DNA of 64,000 bases from Phycisphaerae bacterium (GTDB lineage: Bacteria > Planctomycetota > Phycisphaerae > Phycisphaerales > SM1A02): NCBI GenBank assembly GCA_016795065.1, contig JAEUIU010000068.1, forward strand, positions 1 to 64,000, given 5' to 3'. Under the pieces are notes generated by a model. That model was not told the origin of the DNA. It was given only the letters and a program-made list of their open reading frames with translations, and searched no databases. Below, piece after piece: positions 63,798 to 64,000 of this stretch. The position numbers were made by a program, and so were the translations under genes. Numbering within the stretch: the stretch's first letter is position 1; each line of letters starts with the position of its first letter.

Positions 63798-64000
63798 GAG
63801 TTCACGCTGTAGTCGCCGCTCTCGCCGTCTCTTCGCCCGTGATCGCGCAGTGCCAGTACGAGGCGATCGCGATGCCTGAATCCTGCAACGGGGCGTGGAC
63901 GCCTTGGGGGACCAACGACCAGTCAGTCGTCGTGGGCTACCAGACCGGCTGCACCTCGGCGAGCTGGAAGCCATTCATCTGGACTGCCGAGACGGGCACC
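63794..64000 (+). CDS. Secreted HAF-repeat-like protein, 3'-truncated by window end
   Basis: The first 69 codons of a gene that runs off the right edge. It starts with GTG, which overlaps the stop of the beta-helix gene (GTGA), so the two are coupled. Residues 1-19 form a signal peptide (VHAVVAALAVSSPVIAQ). The following part, TPWGTNDQSVVVGYQTGC and SWKPFIWTAETGT, has the spacing of HAF-type extracellular repeats (GxND..VVGY...FxWT). The frame is open to the end of the window. Nothing can be said about the rest, such as a dockerin-like tail. Confidence 0.72.
   Translation, partial: MRVHAVVAALAVSSPVIAQCQYEAIAMPESCNGAWTPWGTNDQSVVVGYQTGCTSASWKPFIWTAETGT

Overview
The window looks like a chromosomal segment of a Phycisphaerales-type planctomycete. 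It is GC-rich and densely coding. At least six secreted proteins end in the duplicated dockerin-like tail (Asp-rich loop followed by DLAILLGxWG) that is frequent in that order. It also carries FG-GAP/VCBS propeller proteins, Tat-exported Gfo/Idh/MocA oxidoreductases, a large serine/threonine kinase with WD40 repeats and an ECF sigma factor, a combination typical of Planctomycetota. The assignment is by family content only; no rRNA or tRNA gene was found.

Layout. 1-7.5 kb: a CMD-family protein, then two tandem FG-GAP/UnbV proteins and a subtilase, all three with the dockerin-like tail. 7.5-17.6 kb: a short beta-carbonic-anhydrase-like protein, thiS-thiG, a lipoprotein, an Hsp20, a large orphan exported protein, an NhaD/IT-type antiporter and two overlapping membrane proteins with zinc ribbons. 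17.6-21.7 kb: a tightly overlapping operon of an NHL propeller, a FixH/YtkA-like lipoprotein and a di-haem cytochrome c peroxidase. 22-29 kb: a choice-of-anchor-B protein, then an FGE-fold protein, two Gfo/Idh/MocA oxidoreductases and a DUF4239-like membrane protein. 28.8-38.2 kb: ApbE, a fused MsrB-MsrA, transglutaminase-like, S41-like, DinB, metallo-beta-lactamase and GNAT proteins, and an S9 prolyl oligopeptidase.

38.3-42.9 kb holds the most unusual gene: a 1,525-residue protein with an N-terminal DUF4062-like domain, a STAND-type P-loop ATPase and about 20 helical repeats of about 38 residues. This is the architecture of an NLR-like sensor/effector, possibly antiviral. 43-47.5 kb: a duplicated FG-GAP protein and a two-gene Aer-like receptor (PAS protein plus soluble MCP). 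47.6-52.3 kb: a Ser/Thr kinase-WD40 protein divergent from a globin gene that overlaps an ECF sigma gene, with a MITE-like palindrome between them. 52.3-64 kb: a GlcD-GlcF-type FAD/Fe-S oxidoreductase, a third Gfo/Idh/MocA protein, an HExxH exported protein, a lipoprotein, a phosphotransferase-kinase fusion, a beta-helix protein with an in-frame CA microsatellite, and a truncated HAF-like secreted protein at the right edge.

As a whole the segment is mostly secreted and cell-surface proteins plus redox housekeeping and signal transduction. No prophage, integrase, transposase gene or CRISPR array was seen. All functions are read from sequence motifs; no database search was run.
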